Numbered from the stretch's first letter, positions 11,901 through 23,688 are shown. The stretch: 64,000 bases of DNA from Cornus controversa (GCA_026545225.1 CM048851.1:34561956-34625955); one strand, 5' to 3'. Program-made: numbers and translations. Notes: generated by a model not told the origin, from the sequence alone.

Positions 11901-12690
11901 TAATGTTAGGTCATACACATAATAGAGAAATAATATAAATTATTTGCTAAATTGAATCATCAAAACACATTAGACTCATTTCTTTATTTCACAAATTTTC
12001 TTTTATAACTAAAAAACAAAACAAAAGAATTCAAGAATTTTGTTGGCCCTTCACTGAATTCAGGGGACACTAATATAGTAATATATCGGTTGAAGGGTTA
12101 ATTTAGTCATTTTATTTTAATAATTTTTTTAATATAATATAGTTATTATATTTATGGATAAAATTGTAAGTTTTCATGCAAAGTGCTGATGCAAGTTTGT
12201 TCAGGGGTGTGAATGTAGATTTAGGCAAACTTTGTACATGAGTGTGTTTGAGGCAAACTTCAGGGGGCGTGAGTGTACTTTGCCCGATGAAGAATGAGAG
12301 AATGAATTGCCCAATCATCTTTTTGCTATTTATAGACCTAACTCTTATATTTACAAAAATGTCATTAATCTTTCACTAAACCTTTCCGGGCTCCGTTTTC
12401 ACTTTCGGTAACTCTTACGAATCCGAAATCGATTCCGTTGCACATCAAATATTTTATTTAAGTTACTCTCAAAATTTGGTGTCATTTCGACACTTTCGGA
12501 TTTTTCGGTCCCACGTGACCCATATCTCCCAGGTTCACCCGACTCGAAAAACTCAATTTTTGTTAAACACTCCCAAAACTTCTCTGGACTCTTATATAAG
12601 TCCCCGAACACATATAATCATTTAAAACATTTATATGACAATAAAGGAAATTAAAAGAAAAGCGACAAAAAATGGTCATAATTCTTACAT
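8992..12690 (+). repeat. Long non-coding LTR-like repeat, split by a Mutator-like element
   Basis: The stretch starts TGTCACGCCCCC and may end ATAATTCTTACA, which would give TG...CA ends. A TATTTATAG box lies at about 12328, and no ORF is present. Runs of TTGATTGATCGAA-type words (9370-9600) and CACCA-rich text near 10140-10380 resemble plant LTR sequence. Subtracting the inserted 1250-bp element leaves about 2.4 kb. No matching 5-bp duplication was found at these ends, so the limits and the solo-LTR reading are tentative. Confidence 0.35.
11036..12285. mobile_element. Mutator-like non-autonomous element 1
   Basis: The 1250-bp element has terminal inverted repeats of about 100 bp (GGGCAAAATGCACTCAC at the left; the reverse complement of the right end reads GGGCAAAGTACACTCAC). 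A perfect 9-bp target-site duplication GATGAAGAA lies at 11027-11035 and 12286-12294. Long TIRs with a 9-bp duplication are typical of Mutator-like elements. The interior has a strong pyrimidine tract (11300-11540) and no transposase. The ORFs seen there are low-complexity artefacts. Confidence 0.92.
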
Positions 12691-12759
12691 GCCAGCACTT
12701 CCACTAAAACTGAAGATTATTTTTAGACCAAACAACTTGTAAATTGTTTAAAATCAATT

Positions 12760-13185
12760 GTATTTGTAATCTTGTGACAGGTTTTTATCTTCAGAATTTC
12801 ACAGAGCAAGAAAAAGTTCTTTTGAGATTTCAACTACAACATTATGAACTTGATGCACTTCATCATCCACATTTGCGAAATGTGTCTAATATTTTTGAAC
12901 TATGCCAAGGATTAGTAAAAGCAAAGAAGTCAAAAGTCTATTATTTAATTGATAGAATGATTCGACTTGTATTAACTCTTTTAGATTCATGCAAATACAG
13001 AAAATACATTTTCAGCTATGAAAATTGTTAAACTAAGTTCTGTAACAAGATGGATAATGAATTTCTTGCAGATTACTTGGTTGTCAACATCGAGAGAGAA
13101 ATTACTAAGACTTTCGGTTCAAATTCGATTATAAATGATTTTTATTTTTTAAAAGATGGTTGGAGACAACTTTGGTAGTAGTTAC
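12760..13185 (+). pseudogene. hAT transposase C-terminal remnant (TTF-type/dimerisation region)
   Basis: A fragment reading FTEQEKVLLRFQLQHYEL, then ELCQGLVKAKKSKVYYLIDR and LIRLVLTLLDS, is the conserved C-terminal part of plant TTF-type zinc-finger proteins with a hAT dimerisation domain. A frameshift near 12990-13005 follows, after which another frame continues FSAMKIVKTKF, NKMDNEFLADYLVVNIEREI and ends at stop codons near 13178. The preceding TTTTTATCTTCAG looks like a splice acceptor. The N-terminal zinc finger and catalytic region are absent, so this is a dead fragment. Confidence 0.75.
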
Positions 13186-13334
13186 TTTCCTTTGCTACTT
13201 TTTTTGTACACATCCAACTCAAGTTTGATTGGATGATTAGATATGTGGGATATATGATAAGGTTATTTATTTTTTATTTTTTGTTCATTTTGTGTATGTT
13301 TATATAAAAATTGAGTTATGTTTTGTGACCTCTT

Positions 13335-13470
13335 TTATTTTTATTTATTTATTCTGGCAAGAAACTCCCAAGTGCTTTTAGAGAGATTCGAACCCTCCCA
13401 TTTTTTATTTTGAAATAAGTGAAAATACCACTGGCCCTTAGTTATACAATTGCCCTTAATAATTGCACAT
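13335..13470 (-). mobile_element. SINE-like element (tentative)
   Basis: On the minus strand a GGGCCAGTGGTATTTTCAC stretch resembles a pol III A box. About 30 bases later GAGGGTTCGAATCTCTC is a strong B-box match, and the unit ends in an AATAAATAAATAAA run. This order fits a tRNA-derived SINE. No flanking duplication was confirmed, so the call rests on the boxes alone. Confidence 0.35.
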
Positions 13471-13505
13471 TCTACTTCAAAGGTAACAACATTTATGATA
13501 TTGCA

Positions 13506-13571
13506 AGACCAAATTTTGTAATCTTGACAATTAAAAACTAGACCAATTTTGTAATCTTGACAATTAAAAAC
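13506..13571. repeat. Short tandem duplication
   Basis: Two adjacent copies of a roughly 35-bp segment containing TTTTGTAATCTTGACAATTA. No coding meaning seen. Confidence 0.7.
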
Positions 13572-14914
13572 TGCAAGCATTTATTATCAAAAACTTGTGA
13601 GTCAGTGTCATGGCAGCAAAGAAAGATGTGATGAGGGCGTTAAGGAGGACTATTTAGTATTTAGCACCAGCTTACTACTCACATTGCTTACAATTTCTTA
13701 AACCACATCTTGTGATAGTATATACATTTGCTCTTGAATTTGGTGGAACCACTATATAACAATAATAAATAAATAAATAAATAAAAGTAATAAGTCTCAC
13801 GTATAGGAGAAGATAGTCTATTATTTTTCAGAGCTTTATTGTGGTCCCTTCTCTCACTTTTGAGACTATTCATTCTTCTTATTTTCTATCATAGCTTGTT
13901 GATTAAAATTATTTTTATTATTAATATATTAATTAAAATATTTTTTGAAATAAAATAATTATAAAATTTTAAATAAAATTTCCCAACTGCTATATAGGGC
14001 AATAATGGCTAAAATTTATTTTTTATTTTTAATAAATAATGAAAAAATGTAGTGACGATTCTCATATGACAAAATGAATGTGTTTATATAAGATGAAAAA
14101 TATAGCTGCTTAAAATATTATTGTTGGAAATATAGTCGTTTTCTTTGGAAATATAGTTATTGCAAAAAAGTTAAAAATAAAATTTTTAACTAAATATTAT
14201 AAAAATTAAAAAATATTAAAAATTTATTATTATTTGACTAGCGAAAATTCAAAGAAGCCAATGTGAACTAAAATTCTAGAATTGAAAACGTTGATATGAC
14301 TTTAGAAAAATGCTGACTTGACTTTTGAAAAAATTAAAGTGACAAATTTAGAGAGCTAAAATTCAAAAGGCCAATGCAGATACTCTTATTACATAAATTA
14401 ATAAATAATTATTGTTCTAATACTTGTTATTCGGCCCCTGAACCATGTTAATCTAATCTTAAAAACTATGCCATTCTCATGGGAGAGAAAATTATGTTAA
14501 CGAAACTGAATTTTCATACATTTTGATTTCTTAAATCTGATCCATTCAAATGGAGTTAATTGCATTGATATGTGGAAAAGGATGGACTCATTGTGTAGCT
14601 AAGCATACAAGTCCTTGCCTTTTCAGGCACTGTCAGCTTTATTGAAAGAGAATAGCAAGGCCTGATCTTTGATGGCAACATGTTATAAGGCATAATGAGT
14701 GATGGATGTAGATCTTGCCAACTTTTATGAGGTCAAATAATTGAAGCTGCTCAAAATTATTTGGACAAACAGGACTCGGGTCGGTAAGGAGAAGAAATTC
14801 GGTGCGCCCGTCTACTTGACGCATCACATTTTTACATGCCATAACATGTGCAATAAGGCTTATAGCTTATGTTGTATAGTAGAGTTGTGATTAACCATCG
14901 CATCATGCATACTT

Positions 14915-15053
14915 AATATTTATTTATTGATATGAAAGTGATCCTTCCATTTAGGAGACTAAAGTTTAATTTTGATGTTTCGTAATATTTATTCGTTGGT
15001 ATGAAAGTGGCCCTTCCATCTAGGAGACTAAAATTTAATTTTGATGTTTCGTG
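14915..15053. repeat. 69-bp tandem duplication specific to unit A
   Basis: Two copies of a 69-bp segment containing CCTTCCAT, TAGGAGACTAAA and TTAATTTTGATGTTTCGT. Unit B has a single counterpart near 35080-35130. Confidence 0.75.
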
Positions 15054-17646
15054 AACTAATCAACAAAAGAAAATTTAAATTCATAAAGTTAAGATAAATC
15101 GTAAAAAAAATATATATATTATATTTTATTGATACACGATTGAGTGAACTTAGTACGGTAAATAAACTTGATAGTAAGGAAACTATCCAAAATTAAAGTT
15201 TTTTAAAAAGTTCTAAAGAAATAAAGTAAGAAAATTAGTTATTAAAAATTACAAATTACCAAAAATAAGTCCAATTCAAATCCATCCGAATCTCTAATAA
15301 AATTTTAGAAATCTGAAAAAATGCAATTCATTAGTGCAAGTTTTGTGCGAGTTGAAACATTTCAATTAAATAGTGGTCTATTCAATTCAAAATTATAATT
15401 ATAAGCCGGGTTTGGCCTTCTAACTATCCAAACTTCTACATTAGGGTCGGGGCAGGGGCGTAGCCATTAAGGCACTAGTGAATACATTAGTACCCACTTA
15501 ACTCTATAACTATATATATATATATAGTAAATGCAATTTTTTGGGGTTTAGAAATGTAATCACTTATTAAATTTTGAGTGATGTATTTATTTAATTTTAT
15601 AAAAAATAAATTATAGTCTAAACTTTTGCGTTCGTACCCATTTATGCAAATTTTTAACTACACCCCTATGTCTAGGTGCAATCGTTGCTCAAGCTTCTGT
15701 TTTGGGAAATGCTTATATCCCTTAAAGCTAATTTAATAGTTAAAAGTTTATTTTCAAAAATAATATAATTTTCTTACAATAAAGAGAGTCTCAGTGCATT
15801 GAGCTGTCTTTATTTATATATATATATATATAGAGAGAGAGGGCCTGACAACAATTGAATTATTCCTGTACTACCCCTTCTTTTTTTTATATTATGAATT
15901 CACGTGAACAAAGTACGGGTCGATGCAAAAAAGTGACTTTTCCAAAATGCTACTGTAGTAAGAATTTTCATAATACCAAAAGAAGATGGGCGCTTCCTGC
16001 AAATTGAGTCCATGACCACCCACTCTCTCTCTGGACCACATCACATATTCGTACAAGTTGATCTTAAAATTTAAAATTTATCATTTATGTCAAAAATCAA
16101 AGAAAATTTTGCTTTGGAGGCCGGTATGAAAATAAAATTTAAATATATATAAATTGTGAATAAAATGAGAACGGAAATAGAGATAATATTTAATTTATTA
16201 TTTTTAACCCTTTTTGTCAAAATGAATTTACTATTTAATAGAAAAAATTTCAAAATTTTGAAATTCTGAAATATCCATGGAGGTGGTCCAAGTTGTTAAC
16301 ACATACGAATACATGATTGAGACACTTGTGTATGCATGTCAACTTATTTAATATTTTATGTATATAATAAAAAGAGATGTATTATTTGTACTCAAAGAAA
16401 GAAGGTTTTAAAATAAGATTTAGGTTCAATTAATATTTAAATAATGTACCATAAAATCTAAAATTTTAAAAAATATAGATTGATTTGAGAGCTTTAATAT
16501 AGGTTATGCTCAAACTAAGATACAAGTTAATCCAAACCCAATCCAAATTAAAGTTTCCAACTAACCCAATTAATTAAAGTTTGTTTCATGATTGATTGTT
16601 AACTTATTGTGATGTGTGAAAAAAAAATAATGGCCAACTATATTCATTTTTTTCTTTTAGTAACAATATTCTTATTTCGAATGGTTATCTAAGAATAAGA
16701 TATATAGTTTAGTAATTTGCAATTTTGAAACAGAATAGTTGGTAAAAAGAACTTGATTTTAAATCTGAACTTAAGTTCAACCAAATTTAAAGATTTTTGC
16801 ACATTTAATTCGAGTTAATTAAGGAGATTGAAATGAGAATCAAACGCTCATCATTTTATGAAAATTCATTTGGAATAGACCATACGCTTCAATTAAAACT
16901 CTAAATTCTTTCAACATACTAAAACTTTATTTTTAACAAACTTGTATACTTTTATTTTAAGTATTTTAACATAATTTTTATTATTATAGAACCATTTTAA
17001 TAGGTGTAACACAGTGTTAACGTGTAATCTGTGGACAATTGTTTGAAATAAAACTCAGGTAACAAAACTTGACACAATTAGTCAATATGATTCAAACATA
17101 ATATGAAATTAACAAATTTATATAGATTTTAATCAAGTTGGTGTTATAATTATTTAAAACATACTTGGTGAGGTTTAAATGTAAATTGTGCCCAAATGCA
17201 AATTCACCCGAAATTATGTGGTGTTGGTCTAAAAGTGGCACAAAGATCAAAAGACGGGACATCGTCCTCATCTTTTAACCAATGATTGAAAAATCATGCA
17301 AAATTTGCAGCTTTTATAAGATATTATATTGCGGGCTAGTGAAGTTGGTGAGACAATTATTTGCCGGAAAAAGAAAAAAAAGAAAAAGAAGTTGTTGAGA
17401 TAATTAGCAAATTAATTCATATGTCGTGAACCATTTGATCTGCTGCAAAGATCCGAATTTATTAATTAAATATCATGAGATTAGATTGGAGACCCGACCC
17501 TTTTGTATTTGGGTCTCTAAACAACGAGGATAATGTGAAAAGGTTCGCATCATTCACGTCAACACCACAGTACACCAATCTAATTAAGTTGACACTATAA
17601 AACTTCTTATAGTTTCTTTTCATATTAATTACTATATCATGAGATT

Positions 17647-17647
<1 letters not shown>

Positions 17648-17685
<38 letters not shown>
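17648..17685. repeat. (TA)n microsatellite
   Basis: About 19 uninterrupted TA repeats. The unit B counterpart near 36205-36240 is short and broken, so its length is variable. Confidence 0.9.
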
Positions 17686-17687
<2 letters not shown>

Positions 17688-17964
17688 GCACATAAGTTAT
17701 ATATTCATATATACATGCTAGCTGTTGCAAGAATGAAATTGCACCAGTATAGTATTTCACCTAAAGTAATAAACTATACAATAATAACACAAGTTAGACA
17801 AAACGTCCCATACCATCCTCGTCTCTGATTCCCAACAATTCTAGATAATATATATGATCTTGTTAATATATTATGTATTAAATGACAAGCAAATCACAGC
17901 TCTTCCTTATACACACACACACATGTATATATTCTCGCAATATATCTTCATATATATAATTAAT

Positions 17965-18470
17965 GGGCAAATTGCATGAAACTTCCTCCACTTCTAATTT
18001 TTACACAAAACCTCCCTAAAAAAAAAAAAAAAAAATCCTGAACCATTCCTAAACTATCTCATTGTTGCAAAATGATATTATAATGACAAAAATGTCCCTT
18101 AATATAAATTTTAAAAAAAATAAATTTTCATTTTTATGTTTTCTTTTTCTTTTTAATTTTTAAAAAGGTGAACTTTAAGAGAATCTTAAAAATTACATAC
18201 TATTAAAGTGATGTTATAATGATGAAAATGCCCCTTAATATATATTTAAAAAAATTTAGAATTTCTTTTCCATTTTAATTTTTAAAAAAAAATTGAAGAA
18301 AATTTTGAAAATTATTCTAAGGTAATTTCATTTTCATTAAATTTTTTCCAGACATTTTTAACAGCAGTATGTCAAATGAATTATTTGTATTAATTTTAAT
18401 TTTATATTAAAGTGACACTAATTTCTTAAATTTATATTAAAGTTAATGTGGAGTTTTATGCAATTATATT
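17965..18470. mobile_element. MITE-like element shared by both units (copy in A)
   Basis: The left end GGGCAAATTGCATGAAACTT and the right end, whose reverse complement reads ATTGCATAAAACTCCAC, form imperfect inverted repeats. The interior is AT-rich and non-coding. A homologous copy is at 36539-37266, so it was present before the unit duplicated. The GGGCAAA start recalls the Mutator-like elements in this window, but I cannot show a 9-bp duplication. Confidence 0.5.
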
Positions 18471-18840
18471 ATATTATTATATATAATATAATAGAAGAAG
18501 ATATATGGATGATCCACTGGAGGGAAAAAGATGTTCAATACGTCAAGATCGATAGTCTTCAGGCAGTTTCCTTTCACGTTCTTATCTTTTCTCTGAAAAT
18601 TTGGTCCAACTTATATTATATTTCAACAATCATCATCATCATCATATATCTTGCATGATTATATATATATATATGCGCGCGAGTGTGTAAGTGAGTGTGA
18701 TATCTCACACACTAATAAGTGAATTACATCAAATTTCCATTCATCCTCATTATTGGACTTCTAAGGGATGCCAAGTGCCATCGCCATTGCATGCACAAGC
18801 AGTGCCGGACCTAGATGTATTAAGAACAAATTTTGAGGGG

Positions 18841-18890
18841 GCCAAATGTAAATTTCTTTATATATATATATATATCTATATATATATATA
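18841..18890. repeat. TA-rich microsatellite
   Basis: Run of TA repeats with single interruptions, next to GCCGGACCTAGATG, a fragment also found in unit B near 40000 without the TA tract. Confidence 0.8.
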
Positions 18891-19929
18891 CATATTTAAA
18901 ATTAATTTTTATATAAAGTGTTTCAAAAACTTTGGATAGGCCAATGACACCTTTTAGTCTCCCCTTCCGCAAGCAGGGCAGAATCCTTAAATATGTCTTT
19001 TTAGGTTTTTTTTTTTCTGTTGTGTGTTTCAATGCTATAAGAAGACAATCAATTTTTTGTTAGGGATAGAATCAAACTTAGATTTAGCTAATTTTTTTGG
19101 CAGATTTACACAGACATTAATGATATTTCGGTTTTCTTTCTCACTTTTAATTACCAATTGCTTAACATAATTCTCAATTTAGCTTCTCATTCGTCAATAA
19201 TATTCAAGAATTCATGTCGTGGGTAATAATTTGCATTGATAAATCAGGCGGCATTGTATAAATAATCATAAAAACAAATATATAATAAGGGGAAAAGATT
19301 TTTGGTCCCCGCCTTATCTCCCTCGGTCCCTGAATGGACACGTGTGCCGTGGAGGAAAGGGAAAGGACATCCTTGAGACACTGAGAAAAAATTAAAATGT
19401 TGGAGAAGACATCACATGAATTATATGATAGGACTTTACAGACTGTGAAATATTTGTGCGGAGATCGAATATGGCATCCATGGAAGTTGGATATATATAT
19501 ATATATATATAAAGATTGAAAATGCCCCGAATCACCACCCCACTCTGTCTGTATGCGTCTTCATCAGGAATATAATTCCACTGCGAGTGTGAGAAACATT
19601 GGATATATGGTAGCAAAGCTTCCTTTAGAAGGCATGAGGACAAGAATATTGTAAGAGTGAAATAGAATATGACCCACACAAACCATTAAGAGGATGGGGG
19701 AGCCATTCGGATCCCCATTCGGAAGTGCTCTCGATGATTGAGCTAGCAAAGGCAATATTAAAGGAGGAGTGTTGACGGCAGTCGTTTAAATGAGTGTTCT
19801 TGCATAGTGGCTTTACTGTTTGGAATAATAATAGAATTACATGTGTTTATTTTAAAAATATATATAATTTATTTAATTAATTTTATCGCTTTTATATTTT
19901 AAATTCAAAATTAACATGTCTCATTCTCT

Positions 19930-20500
19930 CATAGAAAGTACGGATATTTTTACAAAAGTAACGTATTCGTATGGAATACTTAATAGATATCGATACTACT
20001 TGGATACTCGTGGATACATGTTCAATACTTTTTCAACGTATCCATAATTTTAAAATATATATTTTTATTTCTAACACGTATCCGATATTTCTTATTAGAT
20101 ACTTCGACCATATATCCGATACTTCTCAAATACTTTACAACACATTTTTAACAAATTTTGAACATTAAAATGTACAATAATATCATAGTATAATTGTTAA
20201 AAAAAGTTTAAATTTATTTAAAAAAGAAGTATTGAGATATATATCATAATTTAATATAAAATTTATCTATGCAAATTATGCAATATAATTCTTAACTCTT
20301 ATTTTGTTTGTTAATCAATATATTGTTATAAAGTAATGTTAATAACTCTATTTTTTGTATATATAAAAATATAATTTATTATTTTTATATTACGGTATGC
20401 TCTAATACCCGTATCTTATTTTTTAAAAAATTATTGTATCGCAGTACTTATATCATATTGTACAAGTGTTTTGTATCCGTGTACATACTTAGAAGATTCT
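19930..20500. repeat. Non-coding repeat with GTATCC/ATACTT words upstream of UGT-A
   Basis: Sequence rich in ACGTATCCGATA- and GGATACTCGTGG-like words, resembling the repeat present twice in unit B (38264-38850 and 39334-39889). It is absent from the same position of unit B. No ORF with motifs. Its outer ends AGAAAGTACGGATA and GTACATACTTAGAAG may be degenerate inverted repeats. Confidence 0.4.
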
Positions 20501-20740
20501 GTAAAATCAATAATGATAATAAAAATGAGATTCACATCTCATTGGAAATGTCTGATCACTAAAAATACACCATATACCAACTTAATTCCTGTCAATGTTT
20601 TAGGACAACTCTAATTTTTCAACGCAAACTGAACTACATTATCAGAGACTGACCCTTGTTAATCCATTAACTGTCTCACTACGTACCAAAAAATACTCAT
20701 AAGATGTTGAATGTTGATATGGCGAGTTTTCATTAGATGT

Positions 20741-20851
20741 AACGTGGTACGCTTAACGCACATTTTCACATGGACTGGAGTCCATCACTTCCAACTATTT
20801 TCGTGCACGGGAGAGAATCCGAATCCGAATCCGAATCCGCGGCTATATAAA
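20741..20851 (+). promoter_or_regulatory. UGT-A core promoter
   Basis: A TATATAAA box at 20844-20851 lies about 145 bp before the start codon. The segment upstream is similar to that of UGT-B but carries AACGTG at 20741-20746 where UGT-B has the G-box CACGTG. A CCGAAT hexamer has expanded to three to four copies just upstream of the TATA box. The transcription start is expected near 20875-20885 (inference from TATA spacing). Confidence 0.65.
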
Positions 20852-20890
20852 CATGATATGTATCAGGCTATCAGCTATAGGGTCGAGTGT

Positions 20891-20902
20891 ATGAAGCACT
20901 AG
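20891..20902 (+). other. Possible three-codon upstream ORF in the UGT-A leader
   Basis: ATG AAG CAC TAG lies shortly after the expected transcription start and 93 bases before the UGT-A start. It could reduce translation if it is inside the mRNA. The UGT-B leader has no equivalent after its expected start site. Confidence 0.3.
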
Positions 20903-20994
20903 AGAGTGTACTTAACAACAAACATATATTGCAAGTAAATTGCTCTCCTAGCCTCACATATTCCTACCAGAACCCCCACTCTGAAACGATCGAT

Positions 20995-22491
20995 ATGGTG
21001 TTAGCTAAGCACTACTCCATGAAACCCCACGTCGCTGTCCTCCCAAGCCCAGGCATGGGCCACATCATCCCCCTCCTCGAGCTCTCAAAGCGTCTCGTCA
21101 ACCACCATGGCTTCCAAGTCAGCTTCCTCGTCATCACCACTCAAGCCTCCGCCGCCCAGAATCAGCTCCTCCGCTCACCAACCCTCCCTCCCGACCTCCA
21201 CGTCATCGACCTCCCACCTGTCGACGTGTCCCACGTCATCACCGAGGGTATCCCAGTCCTCACCTGCCTATGCCTCATCGTCCACGAGTCCCTCAGACCA
21301 CTCCGGTCCGTCCTCACCGAGTTGGACCGGCCCAAAGCTCTCATCGTCGACCTCTTCACCACCGAGGCTTTCGAGGTCTGCAGAGACCTCTCCATCCCCA
21401 CCTATTCCTTCTCTACGGCCTCCTCTGCTCTACTTTCCTTCTCATTGTACCTCCCGACGCTGGACCGGGAAGTGGAGGGCGAGTTCGTGGACCTGCCCGA
21501 ACCGGTTCAGGTCCCGGGTTGCACACCGATACGAACCGAAGACCTCCTGGACCAGGTTTGCAACCGCAAGATTGATGAGTATAAATGGTACTTGTTCCAT
21601 GTCAGTAGGTTGAAAATGGCTACTGGGATTTTCACAAACTCCTGGGAAGACCTCGAACCGGTCTCGCTTCGAGCTCTGAAACATACCCGATTCTTTCAAG
21701 ACATACCCATTCCGCCGGTTCACCCGGTCGGACCGCTGATCAAAGAGAGCGAACCATTGACAGAATCGGACAAAGAGATCTTGACGTGGCTAGACAAGCA
21801 ACCGTCTGATTCCGTTCTCTTCGTGGCACTCGGAAGTGGCGGGACCTTGTCAACTCAGCAACTCACGGAGTTGGCGTGGGGTCTGGAAATGAGTCAGCAA
21901 CGGTTCATCCTGGTGGCGCGTAGACCGACAGACGCGAGTGCTTCCGCGGCGTTTTTCAACGTGGGTAGCGACGTGAATGACCCGGCGGCGTACTTGCCGG
22001 AAGGTTTCACGAAGAGGACGGAGGGAGTGGGGCTGGTGGTGCCGTCATGGGCGGCGCAAGTGGCGGTGCTCCGCCACGGTTCCACCGGCGGTTTCCTCTC
22101 GCATTGCGGGTGGAACTCGTCGTTGGAGAGCATCGTCCATGGCGTGCCGATGATCGCGTGGCCGCTCTACGCGGAGCAGAGAATGAATGCAACGATACTG
22201 TCGGAGGAGGTGGGGATGGCAGTGAAGCCTGTGGCGAGGGGAGGGGAGAGTTTGATCGGACGGGAAGAGGTAGAGAGGGTGGTGAGGTTGTTGATTGAAG
22301 GTGATGAAGGCAAGGTCATGAGACGTAGGGCCAAAGAGCTTCAAGAGAGTGCACGGACTGCGTTGAACTATGGTGGGTCATCTTATGATTCCCTTTCTCG
22401 TGTTGCAGAGAGTTGGAAAGCCGAGCTGGAGACTAAAGAGCTGAGTTCTTTAGCATGCGCTGTTACTTCGCGTGGAAATGTGAACATTTGA
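20995..22491 (+). CDS. UDP-glycosyltransferase, plant family 1, UGT72-like (UGT-A)
   Basis: A 498-residue intronless enzyme of the GT-B fold, expected in the cytosol, that transfers a sugar (probably glucose) from a UDP-sugar to a small lipophilic acceptor such as a phenolic. The start was chosen at MVLAKHYSMKP because UGT-B begins there and the frame further upstream has only a GTG. The catalytic His is H23 in PSPGMGH and its partner Asp is D119 in KALIVD. The 44-residue PSPG donor box is 352-395, from WAAQ to YAEQ, with HCGWNSSLES inside. Its last residue Gln is usual for UDP-glucose users, and the third residue is Ala where Pro is usual. The YAEQRMNA ending and overall layout suggest the UGT72 group; the acceptor cannot be predicted. 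The coding region is visibly richer in G+C than its AT-rich surroundings. There is no signal peptide. Confidence 0.95.
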   Translation: MVLAKHYSMKPHVAVLPSPGMGHIIPLLELSKRLVNHHGFQVSFLVITTQASAAQNQLLRSPTLPPDLHVIDLPPVDVSHVITEGIPVLTCLCLIVHESLRPLRSVLTELDRPKALIVDLFTTEAFEVCRDLSIPTYSFSTASSALLSFSLYLPTLDREVEGEFVDLPEPVQVPGCTPIRTEDLLDQVCNRKIDEYKWYLFHVSRLKMATGIFTNSWEDLEPVSLRALKHTRFFQDIPIPPVHPVGPLIKESEPLTESDKEILTWLDKQPSDSVLFVALGSGGTLSTQQLTELAWGLEMSQQRFILVARRPTDASASAAFFNVGSDVNDPAAYLPEGFTKRTEGVGLVVPSWAAQVAVLRHGSTGGFLSHCGWNSSLESIVHGVPMIAWPLYAEQRMNATILSEEVGMAVKPVARGGESLIGREEVERVVRLLIEGDEGKVMRRRAKELQESARTALNYGGSSYDSLSRVAESWKAELETKELSSLACAVTSRGNVNI

Positions 22492-23381
22492 AGTGATGTC
22501 ATTAGGAGTGATGTTTGTGTGCCGCGTGTGGTTTCGTTTGTGAGCATTTGATCATATGGTGTCACTGGAGTACTTGTTTTACTGAAGTTAATATTGAGTA
22601 ATTTTGTATGACATGCTTTATCTAAAAAGTAAAAATTAATTTGCTTAAATCAGTTTTATTTAAAGAAGTTTTTTTAATTGCTCTATATCTTGAAACTTGA
22701 CAATGAATCTAAAACTTATATTGGTAGTCCGGAAAAAAAAATAGTTGAAACAAAAAAAAGATTAGATACATTTGTTAGTTTATTTGGTTGTAACATTGGT
22801 ATTGATTCTATCATTGTGATTGTCATTATAAATAAAGTATTTTTTATTATGGATATTGCACAATCGGATAAGAAATCAATAGATGAGTGATAATTTTATA
22901 GTATATGCTGAAAAAGATATATTTAGTCACATAAATAATGAAACTATAATACAACATTTTTAAAATATTAAAACTCGTTGTGGATTATAAAAAAAAAAAC
23001 ATTTTTTTAACAAGAGGACAATTAAAAATATACTCAATTATAGCCCACTTATGTGTCATGCAAGAGTTGTGTACACATGAGAGTGGGCCATAACATGAAA
23101 GCAAGATTTATTCTAATTAGTGATATTGATATATATATTATTTTGTCTATTTTCTAAGAGTTTAGCTTTCTAACATGCCTCTTAATTCTGTGAAGTCTTA
23201 GGTTCGAGTCTTCACCTCTGTGTTTGTTCTCTAATTTGGTGAGAATTAAACAAGCTTGTCTTGTTGTCCTGTGTCCAAATTTGCACTTGATTTGACGCAA
23301 TTGGTGGTCCAATAAAAAAGGGTGCGAACAATCATAGATCAACTTGCTCAAATGGTTCATGATCTAGGTACACTTGGTCAG
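22492..23381. other. UGT-A 3' flank
   Basis: The first 60 bp match the UGT-B flank closely (TGTGCCGCGTGTGGTTT). A roughly 250-bp stretch at 22660-22920 has no counterpart in unit B and includes a 70-codon frame without recognisable motifs. From about 22930 the sequence rejoins unit B at 49740. No clear polyadenylation signal could be singled out among many AT-rich words. Confidence 0.5.
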
Positions 23382-23688
23382 AGAAAATTTTTGTAAACAA
23401 CTGAAAAGTATTCTTTTCTCACAAACCAACTACAGAGCTCTTAACAACTTTAATATCTATATATCTCATTACAAGATGAGAAACAGAGTATTTGTATTAC
23501 AAGGAGAGAAACAGAGATTAACTAGTTTGCTTTCCTCTAACTAATTCAATAACAAACTCTATAACATAATTTGAGAATAACAGAATTTGAGAACTCCAGC
23601 TGGATCCAAGTCATTATGATGAGTTGGCTATGACTCACATGCTGACTTGTCATTTGTAGAAACTTCTTCTAAGCTCTTATGGCTTTCA
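23382..23688 (-). repeat. 3' LTR of the copia element
   Basis: 307 bp; outer limit set by comparison with the other LTR and the target duplication. It is longer than the 5' LTR mainly through small internal duplications (ATAACANAATTTGAGA twice) and a CT-rich insert near 23410. On the minus strand it begins TGAAAGCCATAAG. Confidence 0.9.

Larger units (their letters stand above)
13931..17964. other. Upstream spacer of unit A, no gene
   Basis: AT-rich intergenic DNA that is collinear with 33750-36538 in unit B. It contains a short tandem duplication (14915-15053) and small TA and GA microsatellites (for example at 15511 and 15816). Open frames here are short and not conserved between the units, which argues against coding. 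Confidence 0.6.

Noticed and set aside
13688..13873. Short minus-strand frames in AT-rich DNA (for example 13688-13873, 16071-16253, 55378-55653)
   Set aside because: Length and composition fit chance open frames; none is conserved between the two units.
20887..20994. A 36-residue N-terminal extension of UGT-A giving a 534-residue protein
   Set aside because: The extended frame begins at GTG, not ATG, has no counterpart in UGT-B, and normal family members start a few residues before the catalytic His region. The start at 20995 is used.
21107..21613. Long Ser/Pro-rich open frames on both strands inside UGT-A and UGT-B (also 44991-45497, 45929-46228 and others)
   Set aside because: They are shadows of the GC-rich UGT coding frame and appear at the same offsets in both paralogues because the genes are similar.
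23150..23290. SINE suggested by GGTTCGAGTC in both units (also about 49970-50110)
   Set aside because: A B-box-like word is present, but no fitting A box, tail or flanking duplication was found.
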